Source: Photobacterium aquae (GTDB lineage: Bacteria > Pseudomonadota > Gammaproteobacteria > Enterobacterales > Vibrionaceae). From it: 64,000 nt of DNA. Shown here in pieces: positions 48,030 to 57,530 of the stretch. Made by a program: the position numbers and the translations under genes. The notes below the pieces were generated by a model that was given only the letters and a program-made list of their open reading frames with translations, had not been told where the DNA came from and searched no databases. Each line of letters begins with the position of its first letter. The first letter of the stretch is position 1. The DNA is taken from the NCBI RefSeq assembly GCF_001029445.1, contig NZ_LDOT01000001.1, positions 1-64,000 of the forward strand, written 5' to 3'.

Positions 48030-49192
48030 TGAACGCGCCTATTATCATAATCGGTAGCGGCTTTGCCGCTTACCAACTGGTAAAAACCCTGCGCCGAGCC
48101 AACACGGAAACACCGATCGCCGTGTTTACCCAAGATGCAGGCCATGACTACAACAAACCTGATTTGAGCCATGCCTTCTCGAAACAGCAAAGTGTCGAGG
48201 ATCTGATCACACTGCGCGGTCCCGAATTCGCCGCCCAGAACCAGATCAGCCTATACGCCCACCATCGCGTCACGGCTATCGACACCCAGCGTAACGAAAT
48301 CACCGCCAACGGCGAGCAGTACCGTTATAGCAAGCTTGTGCTCGCCACCGGAGCAAGCCCGTTTGTACCGCCAATGGCGGGCAATGCAGCCAATAAGGTG
48401 CACACGATCAACTGTCTTGACGATTTCGCCCATCACCAGGCTGCTATCGACCAAGCCAAAGAGGTACTGATTATCGGCGGGGGGCTGATCGGCACCGAAC
48501 TTGCGGCCGATCTGGCAGCAACCGGCAAGACAATCACCCTTGTCGAACCGGGGCGCACGCTAATGGGAAGCCAGCTAAACCGCTATGTTGCGACCGAACT
48601 GGCTGACCAACTCAGTGAAAGCGGCGTGCGCATTTACACCGGCAGCCATATCACAGCCCTTGACTACAGCGAACCCGGCAGCCAACAAGGCCGACTCATT
48701 GCCACCACCAACACAGGCTCGGCCATCCATGCTGATGCCGTTATTGTTGCTGCGGGCTTAAGACCCAATATTGGCCTTGCCAAGGCAGCCGGGCTCAAAA
48801 CCAACCGGGGGATCTGTGTCGACCGCTACTTGCAAAGCTCGGTAACGGATATTTACGCCCTTGGCGATGGGGCTGAAATCGACGGTGTGGTTATGGCTTA
48901 TCTCCAGCCCATCGTACTGAGTGCCTCGGCACTGGCCAAAACCCTATTGGGCCAACAAACAGCGGCACACTTCCCGCCGATGATAGTGAAGGTGAAAACA
49001 CCGAGCTACCCGATCCAAATCGGCGGCAATACCACAACCGAGGTCAAACGGTGGAATATGGATATTGGTGATAGCGGTATTCAAGCCAAAGCCTACGGTG
49101 AACATGACACCTTGCTCGGTTTTATCGTCACCGGTCAGCAGACAAACCAAGCATTCCCGCTACTGCGAGAGCTGATGTCTACCGCACACTAA
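48029..49192 (+). CDS. norW: NADH:flavorubredoxin reductase NorW
   Basis: The 387-residue FAD enzyme passes electrons from NADH to the rubredoxin domain of NorV. It has an N-terminal FAD-binding GSGFAAYQL segment, an NAD-binding IGGGLIGTELAADLA segment and a late FAD contact DIYALGDGAEI. The ATG at 48029 is five bases after GAGGTG; another ATG one codon upstream sits too close to it. It overlaps the norV stop by one base and is cotranscribed. Confidence 0.95.
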   Translation: MNAPIIIIGSGFAAYQLVKTLRRANTETPIAVFTQDAGHDYNKPDLSHAFSKQQSVEDLITLRGPEFAAQNQISLYAHHRVTAIDTQRNEITANGEQYRYSKLVLATGASPFVPPMAGNAANKVHTINCLDDFAHHQAAIDQAKEVLIIGGGLIGTELAADLAATGKTITLVEPGRTLMGSQLNRYVATELADQLSESGVRIYTGSHITALDYSEPGSQQGRLIATTNTGSAIHADAVIVAAGLRPNIGLAKAAGLKTNRGICVDRYLQSSVTDIYALGDGAEIDGVVMAYLQPIVLSASALAKTLLGQQTAAHFPPMIVKVKTPSYPIQIGGNTTTEVKRWNMDIGDSGIQAKAYGEHDTLLGFIVTGQQTNQAFPLLRELMSTAH

Positions 49193-49307
49193 AACCAACA
49201 GAGACTGATATAGCGATCCGCACACGGTGCCAGTGACCCAGAGATCTGGCATCACTCATCGCAATCTCATTGATTCGACACACTATGACTACAGAGAGGA
49301 AAGACCC

Positions 49308-49661
49308 ATGAGCCACCAACGTATTCCAGCCCATTGGACTATCCAGCGTTCGACACCGTTTTTCACCAAACAAAATGTTCCGGCGGCATTACTCAGCCAT
49401 CACAATACCGCTGCCGGTGTCTTCGGCCAGTTATGTGTCATGGAAGGCACCGTCATCTATTACGGTTTTGCCGATGAAACCAGCACCGAACCAGAAGCTC
49501 GCGTCGTCATCAATGCCGGTCAGTTCGCGACCAGCCCTCCGCAATACTGGCACCGAATCGAACTGAGCGACGATGCCCAGTTCAATATCAACTTCTGGTC
49601 AGATGCCGACAAGCAGGGTGAAAAGCTGGTCAACACTCGCCGTTCGGCAGACGATAACTAA
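49308..49661 (+). CDS. DUF1971 (YeaR/TehB-like) small protein
   Basis: The 117-residue product is a small cupin-like DUF1971 protein (IPAHWTIQRSTPFFTKQNVPAALLSHHNT..., GQFATSPPQYWHRIELSDD). E. coli YeaR belongs to this family and is induced by nitrate and nitric oxide through NarL and NsrR. It lies 115 bases after norW on the same strand, so it may belong to the nitric oxide response; no NsrR box was found. The ATG at 49308 follows AGAGGA; an earlier frame start would add 27 residues. Confidence 0.85.
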   Translation: MSHQRIPAHWTIQRSTPFFTKQNVPAALLSHHNTAAGVFGQLCVMEGTVIYYGFADETSTEPEARVVINAGQFATSPPQYWHRIELSDDAQFNINFWSDADKQGEKLVNTRRSADDN

Positions 49662-49747
49662 CATCAGGCTTGGCATTCGGCCCTAACGCCAAAACAGGCA
49701 GGGCCGTTACCTCTTAAAGCCACGCGGCCGCCATTATCTTTTCGCAA

Positions 49748-51037
49748 TCAAAATCGGGTCGAAATAGAAAGGACTATCGAACGACCATCATAATTGGTCT
49801 TATCAACTAGGTTATTGTCCAATTTTGACTTGATATAGGTGTATTTCAGGCCTGCCTCCCAATTGGGGGACAGTTGGTACCCCACACCGGCATCTACATT
49901 GAAATAACTGTTATCATCCCAATATTGGGCCTGACCCGACCCCGACAGATATAAATCATCCGTCAACATATACCTTGTCTGGGCTGTCAGGCTGGGTAGG
50001 AAAGACCACGTTGTACTGTCGGCGTACTGCCCCCCTTGTTCCTTGTCGACCCCGACGCTGACCATATGCAGATAACCGCCTAAACCAACATCCATTTTCA
50101 GGGCATCTCCGTCATAAACGTTCTTGTATAAGCTGGCCCCCAGCATCCAGTGACGGAACTGAGCATAAATATCCTCCCCTGTTTTGTATTCGTGCCCATC
50201 CAGCGAAAAATTCCGGCTTACCTCACCACGTCTCCGGGTCTCATTGGGGTTGAACTCCAGCTCAAGAAAATTACCGTTATCCAAGTCCCTCTGGTAATTG
50301 ATATAAGCAAAAGGCTGGTACTTATCAACCGCCCCCGTCCCTTCGAGATAAGAGCGAGCGCCAAAATGACCGGCTGAATCGGCCAAGTTAAATCCCATTC
50401 CCAGCTCGAATCGGTTCTTCTTGGCCCCTTGATGTTGCATTACGGCACGAGATCCCTTGCCGCCAGTGGGCTCAAAAGCCTGATTGGTGACCGTCATCCC
50501 CACGGCAAATCCATCAGCGGTTGGCATAGCATTGAAATAGACACCATCGGCCCGGTGGGGTGAAACGAAATACTGGTTGGTCAAAAACGCAATGCCCGCC
50601 CCCGCAATCACATCACCGGCAAAATGGCGGTTGCCATGCATTCGGCTGTAGCCCACAAAGGTCGCAGCAGCATAAGCGGGGCTCCCCCATGCAGAACCAT
50701 AACGAGACTGTAAAAATGCCGCCCCAGAAAAAGCCGCGCCAGTATGGCCTGATGGAAATGAGTTCCAACTGCTGTCATTGGGACGGCGGCGACCGACACC
50801 TTTCTTTAAGCCATGTATAGCTAATTGAGCACTCAGCGTAGAGTATGCAAGCTGCTTAGCCCCTTCTGCATCATCATGCATCCAAGCCGCGAACAAGCCT
50901 GTTGCCGGCAGCAATATCTGTATGGCATCACCGGCAACCACCATCGAATCATCTACCGAATCTGTAATGGCATTAGCCTGCACGCCAGCCGTCACTAATG
51001 ATGCTGCAACCGTCAAAGAGACCAAACCTGCTTTCAT
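49748..51037 (-). CDS. PAP2 phosphatase fused to an outer-membrane-type beta-barrel
   Basis: The 429-residue protein has a signal peptide (about residues 1-22). A PAP2 phosphatase domain carries the full signature KKGVGRRRP (KX6RP), PSGH, and SRMHGNRHFAGD (SRX5HX3D). From about residue 190 to the end the sequence alternates like an outer-membrane barrel and ends in phenylalanine (VLSISTRF). PAP2 enzymes remove phosphate from lipid A, phosphatidate or isoprenoid carriers. Placement of a phosphatase on an outer-membrane barrel suggests action on lipid A or surface lipids; this is an inference. Single gene, convergent with the DUF1971 gene. Confidence 0.83.
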   Translation of the reverse strand: MKAGLVSLTVAASLVTAGVQANAITDSVDDSMVVAGDAIQILLPATGLFAAWMHDDAEGAKQLAYSTLSAQLAIHGLKKGVGRRRPNDSSWNSFPSGHTGAAFSGAAFLQSRYGSAWGSPAYAAATFVGYSRMHGNRHFAGDVIAGAGIAFLTNQYFVSPHRADGVYFNAMPTADGFAVGMTVTNQAFEPTGGKGSRAVMQHQGAKKNRFELGMGFNLADSAGHFGARSYLEGTGAVDKYQPFAYINYQRDLDNGNFLELEFNPNETRRRGEVSRNFSLDGHEYKTGEDIYAQFRHWMLGASLYKNVYDGDALKMDVGLGGYLHMVSVGVDKEQGGQYADSTTWSFLPSLTAQTRYMLTDDLYLSGSGQAQYWDDNSYFNVDAGVGYQLSPNWEAGLKYTYIKSKLDNNLVDKTNYDGRSIVLSISTRF

Positions 51038-51358
51038 AAATACCCGCCACTAATTTCAACGTTAAACATTTGCGCCCTATACATCTTCAAAGCACTCACT
51101 TTGCGGCAAATAATTTTACATCAAACATATTGGCATTCAAGAGCGTTTTTCAGCCAGCATGACACCCAGCAAGCAAACCACTTTCAATTCAACACATTAC
51201 ACCGAATTGCATTTAAATCATTAAGAATACACACCTACCAATAATGAACGAACGCTGAACAAAGATGGATTAACACTGATCAAAACTTGATCATTCGACA
51301 TCAAACCAATATATTCCACATCGAACCATTTAGCTCATAAACACATATAGGTATTACA
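51038..51358. other. Divergent promoter region of the PAP2 and KdgM-like genes
   Basis: These 321 bases hold no gene. Repeated TTGATCA/TGATCAAAAC half-sites near 51277-51293 may be operator halves but do not make a clean palindrome. Confidence 0.5.
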
Positions 51359-52153
51359 ATGAAGAAATTACTAGCCATCTCAATTCTTGCCACTCTATCT
51401 ATCCCAGCCATGGCCAATACCTCACTCGATATCTCTCAGATATCCAATAGCGAGACAGAGCTAAAAGCTGGCTACGGTTTTGACAATGGCTTGAAATTTG
51501 GTGGGGAATTAGTCTTCAAGGATGGCCTCAAAGAACTCAAGGAAGGGACGGTTGCCGCAGCATGGCGCTTTGATATCACTACCGGCTTTTATGTTGAGCC
51601 ACAGCTAGCCTACACCATGCCCCATAAAGGCAAGGTAATGGAAACAATCGCAAACCCAGACCCACTTGAAGGTGGAGTGACCCACCTTCGTGGCGAGTAT
51701 GAAACCGGCAATACCTTTAAGGTTGGCCTAAAGACAGGTTACGACTTTGATAACGGCTTCTCGGTAGCGGCCCGCTACCGCTATGACATGCGCAAGGATG
51801 ATGCAAAATTGGTCGCCGTCAGCAAAGGAAAACGCATCACCGATGAAACTCTTGGCGGTACCAGCCCATCAGACCGTGTTCATCGTACCGACCTGACCCT
51901 TGGCTACAGCTTCGACTTCGTCGACCTTTCGGCCAACTGGGTTCACAAGCAAGGTGAAGTAAAGATCAACCACGATGCACTAGACAAAGCGATCGGTAAG
52001 CAAAAATACAAGGCTGACGATTACGAGTTCAAGGCCGCGTTTACCAAGGCTGGCAATTTCATCCCTTACGCCCAATACACGGTGAAGACTCTAGAAGGCA
52101 AGAGCAGCGATATCGACAACCAATTCAAAGTCGGTATCAACTACCGATTCTAA
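51359..52153 (+). CDS. KdgM-family outer-membrane channel
   Basis: The 264-residue product has a signal peptide ending PAMA and a barrel with repeated aromatic strands (AGYGFDNGLKFGGELVF, YEFKAAFTKAGNFIPYAQYTV) and C-terminal phenylalanine (KVGINYRF). It resembles KdgM and NanC, monomeric channels for acidic oligosaccharides in Enterobacteria. No pectin or sialic acid genes flank it, so the sugar is unknown. A terminator follows. Confidence 0.85.
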   Translation: MKKLLAISILATLSIPAMANTSLDISQISNSETELKAGYGFDNGLKFGGELVFKDGLKELKEGTVAAAWRFDITTGFYVEPQLAYTMPHKGKVMETIANPDPLEGGVTHLRGEYETGNTFKVGLKTGYDFDNGFSVAARYRYDMRKDDAKLVAVSKGKRITDETLGGTSPSDRVHRTDLTLGYSFDFVDLSANWVHKQGEVKINHDALDKAIGKQKYKADDYEFKAAFTKAGNFIPYAQYTVKTLEGKSSDIDNQFKVGINYRF

Positions 52154-52190
52154 TAGATTAATAACAATATCCGTTGGCTTAACACTGTTT

Positions 52191-52228
52191 GCGCCGAGAG
52201 GTCCTGTCCTCTTCGGCGCTTTTTTTTG
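52191..52228 (+). terminator. Terminator of the KdgM-like gene
   Basis: GCGCCGAGAGG and CCTCTTCGGCGC form a long stem with a single-base bulge, followed by eight Ts. Confidence 0.94.
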
Positions 52229-52370
52229 CACCAGCATATATGATGGCCCAAGACCGCATTATTCTCCCAAACAAGCCGTTCTGGTAGATTAGACATAGAA
52301 CCTTAAGCTATTATCAAGAAATATATCCACGCAACCTCAAGATGCTGGATTTACAATTAAGGAATACCCT

Positions 52371-52826
52371 ATGTCTAGCAAACTACCACCATATAAGACT
52401 GCTGCTGGTGCAAGTTGGATCGCAACCCGTCTGATCCAGAACAACATGGCGCACCGCATTGCCGAGAAAAACGACAAGATCAATATCGAACAATTATTGA
52501 TGTTGATGGAACTCAACTATGAAGATGGACTGCGGCCGTCCGTATTGGCTGAGCGGATGATGCGCAGCAAAGGCACCATTTCCAGCCTGATCAAACACGC
52601 CCAACGTAATGAATTCATCGCCTCGTCCTCTGATCCCAACCACAAAAATGCCAAGCGCCTGTACCTGACCGTCTATGGCAAGAAAGTTCACGATGAACTC
52701 ACCCCTATCATCGACGAAGAACTAGAAGCGGCGATGGACGGCGTTCCGGCGGAACTTCGCGAGGAAATAGTCAAAGTCATGTTTAACGTTATCCGCCGTA
52801 ACCATCCGTCATTCTTCGACTACTGA
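52371..52826 (+). CDS. MarR-family transcriptional regulator
   Basis: The 151-residue protein has a MarR-type winged helix: YEDGLRPSVLAERMMRSKGTISSLIKHAQRNEFI as the DNA-binding pair and NHKNAKRLYLTVYGKKVHDEL as the wing and following helix. AAGGA precedes the ATG. A 57-base inverted repeat begins 27 bases after its stop and ends 83 bases before the amidohydrolase gene. That repeat could be its operator, though this is an inference. Confidence 0.9.
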   Translation: MSSKLPPYKTAAGASWIATRLIQNNMAHRIAEKNDKINIEQLLMLMELNYEDGLRPSVLAERMMRSKGTISSLIKHAQRNEFIASSSDPNHKNAKRLYLTVYGKKVHDELTPIIDEELEAAMDGVPAELREEIVKVMFNVIRRNHPSFFDY

Positions 52827-52853
52827 AAAAGATCAATAGCAGCTTCTACCCAC

Positions 52854-52910
52854 GATACACCTGCGTTTTTTATATACTACCCAGCACGTATATAAAGAAC
52901 GCAGCGTATC
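52854..52910. repeat. Long near-perfect inverted repeat
   Basis: Arms of 17 bases (52861-52877 and 52888-52904) are complementary apart from one G-U-compatible mismatch, around a ten-base loop. Outer GATAC/GTATC arms (52854-52858, 52906-52910) extend it. No U-run follows either side, so it is unlikely to be a simple terminator. Confidence 0.8.
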
Positions 52911-52993
52911 TAGCTAGCGCGATTTAACTCACACTCTGAAACTCAACATCGGCGTAAGCTAACCCTTTGATCCGTATTATCAAAGGTTTCATC

Positions 52994-54154
52994 ATGTCAT
53001 TCCTTCCACAATCAACCTCACAGTTCGATCCGGTTCTGTTTCGCCAGCAACTCCATCGATTTCCCGAACTCTCAGGGCAAGAACACAGCACAGCCAATGC
53101 CATTGCCCGCCAGCTACAGGCATTCGGCCTATCACCCAAAACAGCAGTAACCGCCAGCAATGGCGTGGGGATCGTATGCGAAATAAACAGCGGCAAACCG
53201 GGTTCCACAACCCTGCTAAGGGCTGACTTCGACGCCTTACCCATCGAGGAGACAGCCAGCCACGACCATATATCTTGCCACTGCGGCGTGATGCATGCCT
53301 GTGGCCATGATGGCCATACCGCCAGCCTGATGACCGTCGCCCACCAGTTGAGCCTAACCCCGCCCTCGTCAGGTCGTGTGTTGCTATTGTTCCAACCAGC
53401 CGAGGAAACGGGCACAGGTGCTGCCGATATGATCGGCAACCGCTGGCTGGCCGAGCAGCAGGTAGATCAGGCTTTTGCCTACCACAATTTGCCCGGTTAC
53501 CCACGCCACAGCGTGATCACCAAACCGGGCAATTTCGCCTGCGCCTCGACTGGGGTATCCATTGAGCTTATCGGCAAAACCTCCCATGCCGCCCGGCCGG
53601 AAAACGGTATTAATCCCACCCAGGCGATGGTGGCGCTGATCTCCTTCCTCCAGCAGCTCCCCAAGCAATTCTCCCCCGTGTTTTCCCTTGTCACAGTGGT
53701 TCATGCCAAGCTGGGCGAATCCGCATTCGGAACCTCGCCGGGATACGCGAAAATCGAGGCCACGCTGCGCAGTGAGGAAACCGATACCTTGGCGGCGATG
53801 CAAAGGGCAATTACGGCGGAGCTCAAGCATCAATGCGAACAGCACCAGCTCGAGTCGACGCTCAACTGGCAGGAGTCATTCCGCGCAGTCGTCAACGCTG
53901 CCCCCCAAACCGAACAGGTATTGGCTGCCGCACAGGAGCTCGGCCTAAAAACCGTCGTTTTAGAAGAGCCGATGCGCTGGTCGGAAGACATGGCGGAATT
54001 TCTTGCAACCTGGCCGGGCAATATGTTCTGCCTCGGCAGCGGCGAGAGCCACCCCGAATTGCACAATCCGGATTTTGACTTCCCCGATCCGTTAATCGAT
54101 ACGGCCAGCAGGATGTTCCTGCGTCTCATCGATACAATCCACAACGGCAACTAA
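52994..54154 (+). CDS. M20-family amidohydrolase/N-acyl amino acid hydrolase
   Basis: The 386-residue zinc peptidase-fold enzyme has M20 motifs: RADFDALPIEE, HACGHDGHTASL and QPAEETGTGAADM for metal and acid-base residues, a dimer domain near 180-290, and a final metal histidine in GESHPELHNPDFDFPD. It resembles hippurate hydrolase and N-acyl amino acid amidohydrolases. The ATG at 52994 has AAAGG upstream; a TTG nine codons earlier is rejected. The substrate is not readable. Upstream lies the long inverted repeat. Confidence 0.9.
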   Translation: MSFLPQSTSQFDPVLFRQQLHRFPELSGQEHSTANAIARQLQAFGLSPKTAVTASNGVGIVCEINSGKPGSTTLLRADFDALPIEETASHDHISCHCGVMHACGHDGHTASLMTVAHQLSLTPPSSGRVLLLFQPAEETGTGAADMIGNRWLAEQQVDQAFAYHNLPGYPRHSVITKPGNFACASTGVSIELIGKTSHAARPENGINPTQAMVALISFLQQLPKQFSPVFSLVTVVHAKLGESAFGTSPGYAKIEATLRSEETDTLAAMQRAITAELKHQCEQHQLESTLNWQESFRAVVNAAPQTEQVLAAAQELGLKTVVLEEPMRWSEDMAEFLATWPGNMFCLGSGESHPELHNPDFDFPDPLIDTASRMFLRLIDTIHNGN

Positions 54155-54196
54155 GTCCTCGCGCCACTATCGTTGAACCCCGCCAGCCATGCCGAT

Positions 54197-54224
54197 AAAA
54201 AAGCCGCCTCAATAGAGGCGGCTT
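54197..54224 (-). terminator. Terminator of the nucleotidase gene
   Basis: AAGCCGCCTC and GAGGCGGCTT form a ten-base stem around AATA. The A-run before it gives a U-run on the minus strand. The convergent amidohydrolase may share it. Confidence 0.93.
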
Positions 54225-54246
54225 TAGTGGAGTTCAAGATTGGAGA

Positions 54247-55902
54247 TTACTTGTAAACAATCTCACCTTTTGGTTCAAACTTGTTCACATCAATCGGTGA
54301 GTGCGAGGTAATAAACTCTTTCAGTACCTCTGCATCCACATAGCCGGTGTTGACATAGGCAGGGTGCGTGCTGATCTTCGGATAGCCATCACCGCCAGCG
54401 GCATTGAAAGAAGGTACGGTGAAGCGGTAAATCTTCTCAGAATCTAGCGCCTTGCCGCCGATCTTCACATCGGTCACCTTGTCACCGGCAACGGTCATGG
54501 TCACACCGGCAAACTGCGCATAGGCACCGGAGTCTTTGCTCTTGGTGCCGACTACATTCAGGTAATCCTGAATTTCAGCCCCCGTCATATCAACGTAAGT
54601 AATGATGTTGCCAAATGGCTGTACCGTTAATACATCCTTATAGGTCACATTACCGCCAGCAATCGATGCCCGCACGCCGCCCGAGTTCATCACGGCGAAA
54701 TCTGCCTTGGCACGTTCCATGTGAGACATGGCAATCAAACGGCCGAGGTTAGTCTGGTTGTTGCGCACAATACTGCGCTCGCCTTGCAGATCACCATTGG
54801 TCTTGCCAATCACAATATCCAATGCCGCTTCGCCCTTTTCCTTGAATGGTTTCAAGGTAGTGTAAACAGACTGATCCTGCGCAATTTCATCTTGGATGAA
54901 TACTCGAACCTTCTTGCCATCAGCCGTCTTCACTTTCTTCTTCAGGTTAACCGGGATCAGCTCATACGATGCCAGCGTAAACTCGCCGTTTTTGAAGGTA
55001 TAGTCAGCGCGGCCGACGTACTTCCCCCACTCATGGGCCTGAACGATAGTTGTACCGTTCTGTACATCCGGCACACACTTGTCGCCCGCCTTGAATTTGG
55101 CATAGCGATTCGGGCCTTCCATACATACGGGCTCCTGCGAGTGGCCGCCGACGATCATATCCAGATCGCCTTCATTCACGTAGCGGGCAAGCAGTACATC
55201 ACCCGGCGCATTCGAACCGTGGTTACCATCTTGGTAATGGCCCATGTGGGTCGCGGCGATAATCACATCAGGATTGTGCTCTGCCTTGAGTTCCGCGATC
55301 ACTTTCTTCGCTTCAACTTTAGGATCTGTGAAGGTGACTTCGGCAATGTATTCAGGATTACCAATTTTGGCGGTGTCTTCGGTGGTCAGACCGATAACCG
55401 CAATTTTGACTCCCTGCTTATCGAAGATCTTGTACGGCGCAAACATCCGCTTGCCATCTTTGTAGATATTGGCAGCAAGGAACGGGAAGTCAGCCCACTC
55501 AACCTGCTTGGCCAGTACATCAAGCGGGTTATCGAATTCGTGGTTGCCCACTGCCATGGCATCATAACCAATCATATTCATGCCGATAAAATCAGGCTCG
55601 GCGTCCTGCAAGTCTGACTCCGGCACACCGGTATTGATATCGCCACCAGATAACAGAAGAAGCGAGCCTCCCTCGGCCTTTACTTCCTCGCGGATTTGGT
55701 TGATCAACGTCGCACGGGCAGGCATCCCCAGTTCGCCATTGCGGTTGTGCCAAAAGTTACCGTGGTTATCATTGGTATGCAAAATAGTAATGCTGTATTC
55801 CTTGTCCTTTTCCCAACCTTGGGCAGTAGACATATCAAGGGCAGAACACCCGGCAGCAACAGCACCGGCCAACAGGGTAAGGGCAATATTCTTAATTTTC
55901 AT
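54247..55902 (-). CDS. ushA: 5'-nucleotidase/UDP-sugar hydrolase lipoprotein (UshA/NutA-like)
   Basis: The 551-residue product has a lipoprotein signal whose lipobox AAGC puts lipid on Cys19, as in Vibrio NutA. The N-terminal metallophosphatase domain has TNDNHG, GDINTG, GNHEFDN, and GGHSQ motifs for two metals. The C-terminal domain binds the nucleotide (NSGGVRASIAGG, PSFNAAGGDGYP). It releases phosphate and nucleosides from extracellular nucleotides for uptake. The ATG at 55902 has GAGGT upstream. A terminator separates it from the porin gene on the same strand. Confidence 0.94.
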   Translation of the reverse strand: MKIKNIALTLLAGAVAAGCSALDMSTAQGWEKDKEYSITILHTNDNHGNFWHNRNGELGMPARATLINQIREEVKAEGGSLLLLSGGDINTGVPESDLQDAEPDFIGMNMIGYDAMAVGNHEFDNPLDVLAKQVEWADFPFLAANIYKDGKRMFAPYKIFDKQGVKIAVIGLTTEDTAKIGNPEYIAEVTFTDPKVEAKKVIAELKAEHNPDVIIAATHMGHYQDGNHGSNAPGDVLLARYVNEGDLDMIVGGHSQEPVCMEGPNRYAKFKAGDKCVPDVQNGTTIVQAHEWGKYVGRADYTFKNGEFTLASYELIPVNLKKKVKTADGKKVRVFIQDEIAQDQSVYTTLKPFKEKGEAALDIVIGKTNGDLQGERSIVRNNQTNLGRLIAMSHMERAKADFAVMNSGGVRASIAGGNVTYKDVLTVQPFGNIITYVDMTGAEIQDYLNVVGTKSKDSGAYAQFAGVTMTVAGDKVTDVKIGGKALDSEKIYRFTVPSFNAAGGDGYPKISTHPAYVNTGYVDAEVLKEFITSHSPIDVNKFEPKGEIVYK

Positions 55903-55922
55903 TGTGAACCTCGGGTAGGTAT

Positions 55923-55960
55923 AAAAAAGGGCTTCCCGGAGGCAGTAAACCGAGAAACCC
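55923..55960 (-). terminator. Terminator of the porin gene
   Basis: GGGCTTCCCGG and CCGAGAAACCC form an imperfect stem. On the minus strand it is followed by a run of six Us and lies 24 bases past the porin stop. Confidence 0.75.
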
Positions 55961-55983
55961 TGAGGCAGAATCAAACTGTCACA

Positions 55984-56985
55984 TTAGAACCAGTAGTAAG
56001 CCTTAACGAATGCCAGCGCTCCAGAATCCATTTTATCTTCGCCTTCAAGCACATCACCGATAGCGACTTCGGCAGCCAGCTTCAGGTTCTTGGCGTACAT
56101 ATATTCAGTACCAATAACACCGTAGATTGAGGAATCCGTGTCGCCGTCAACATCGGCGTAGTTGATGCTGGCCAGCAGGCTCAACTGCTCTGACAATGCG
56201 TACTTACCACCAAGGTTGACGCCGAATTCGTTTTTGTCAGCACCACCGTTGAAGTTCTTGGTTTCATCAAATACCAAACCACCGAGCATCACGTTGCCGA
56301 AGTTTGCTTCTGCATGAAGAGAGTAAATTTCTGTCTCATCCCCAACCTCTGCACCGGCGATCACCGTAAAAGCATCACCGTAGTAACCAATGAAACCATT
56401 GGTCACTGCACCGTATAGCGAGTCAGTAATGTAGCTGTACTTCACCGGTTCACCGTCTTTGGTATCACCATCCCAGCCTTCCAGAGAGTGGGAAACCGAC
56501 ATCTTAACCTTGCCGAATTTACCGATATAGCGAATCGTGTTGTCCTGATCACCCGCTTCAGAGATACCCAAACCCAATTCGTTGGTCACGTCACCAAATG
56601 CATCCACTTTGTCGTAAGCGGTATCGGTACGGCCAAATTCCATGGCATGATTGTCAGTAAAGTTGTAACCCACCATGACTTTGTCGATAACCAAACGCAG
56701 GTGGTTATCTGGTAGCCAGTGCTCACGCTCGGCATCAATTTCAAACTTGGCGTAAAAATCACCGGTTTGACCCTTCAGGCCAATAGTGGCAAATGATTGG
56801 TCTACATACGTAGTATCTGGTCCCATTGGCGTTTTGTCTGTATCAGAAACAATCGTGCCACCAACTTCTGCACCACCGTATACTTTAATGTTATCGCCAT
56901 TATCATTTTTATAAATAGTAGCGGCTTGTACTGTGCCACCCACAAATAGTCCGGCAACTGCCACTGCTAATAATTTTTTATTCAT
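55984..56985 (-). CDS. General (OmpU-like) porin
   Basis: The 333-residue product has a signal peptide ending GTVQA and a 16-strand-type porin sequence: ATIYKNDNGDNIKVYGGAEVGGTI at the N-terminus, glycine-rich strand pairs, and C-terminal ...AFVKAYYWF with terminal phenylalanine. The family forms trimeric channels in the outer membrane. The upstream region is long and AT-rich, consistent with a strongly regulated promoter. Its terminator lies directly before the nucleotidase gene. Confidence 0.88.
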   Translation of the reverse strand: MNKKLLAVAVAGLFVGGTVQAATIYKNDNGDNIKVYGGAEVGGTIVSDTDKTPMGPDTTYVDQSFATIGLKGQTGDFYAKFEIDAEREHWLPDNHLRLVIDKVMVGYNFTDNHAMEFGRTDTAYDKVDAFGDVTNELGLGISEAGDQDNTIRYIGKFGKVKMSVSHSLEGWDGDTKDGEPVKYSYITDSLYGAVTNGFIGYYGDAFTVIAGAEVGDETEIYSLHAEANFGNVMLGGLVFDETKNFNGGADKNEFGVNLGGKYALSEQLSLLASINYADVDGDTDSSIYGVIGTEYMYAKNLKLAAEVAIGDVLEGEDKMDSGALAFVKAYYWF

Positions 56986-57529
56986 TGTTATTTACCTTTG
57001 CCCCAAACAATGGGATTCGACCAATTCATTAACGTCAATAATAATCGTGACTACGATTAAAAAAGCGTGGCAATAATAATGTGGGCATAACTAATAACTA
57101 TTCGGTGGATCACACTTTTTCGGCAAACAAAAAAATAAAAGCATTTTTTCACTGCGACATGATTGTAATCGAATACATTTTATTAAACTTCAATATCACG
57201 ATATAACAGATAAATCATTCAAAAATAGATTATATATTAGTCACATGATTTAAATCATAACTAATGGTTACCTTATCTGTTGTTTTGAAATATAAAACAA
57301 CCAACAAATAACGCAAAAGGAATAGCGATAATGTAAAAATCCCAAACCTAATAAGAAAATTAAGCCAAGCACTCTTTGGAGGAATAAATTATTTTTACCT
57401 ATTAATTTTGTAATAGATGGGATAACCCTACATTATCTCGGGAAATCTAGAGCTAAGTACCATGTTTAAATGGCTCCTAACAGCTAACAGCCCGTAAAAA
57501 GCCCTAGAGTAAGAAGGGAAGGCATTGAT
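56986..57529. other. AT-rich regulatory region upstream of the porin
   Basis: These 544 bases hold no gene I can support. They include the 14-base palindrome ATGATTTAAATCAT at 57245-57258 and a CRP-like half-site GATCACAC near 57109. The strong AT bias suits a highly controlled porin promoter. Confidence 0.5.
57245..57258. repeat. Perfect 14-base palindrome upstream of the porin
   Basis: ATGATTTAAATCAT is self-complementary. Flanking TTAGT/ACTAA arms weakly extend the symmetry. It could be an operator, but it lies 260 bases before the porin start. Confidence 0.5.
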
Positions 57530-57530
57530 G

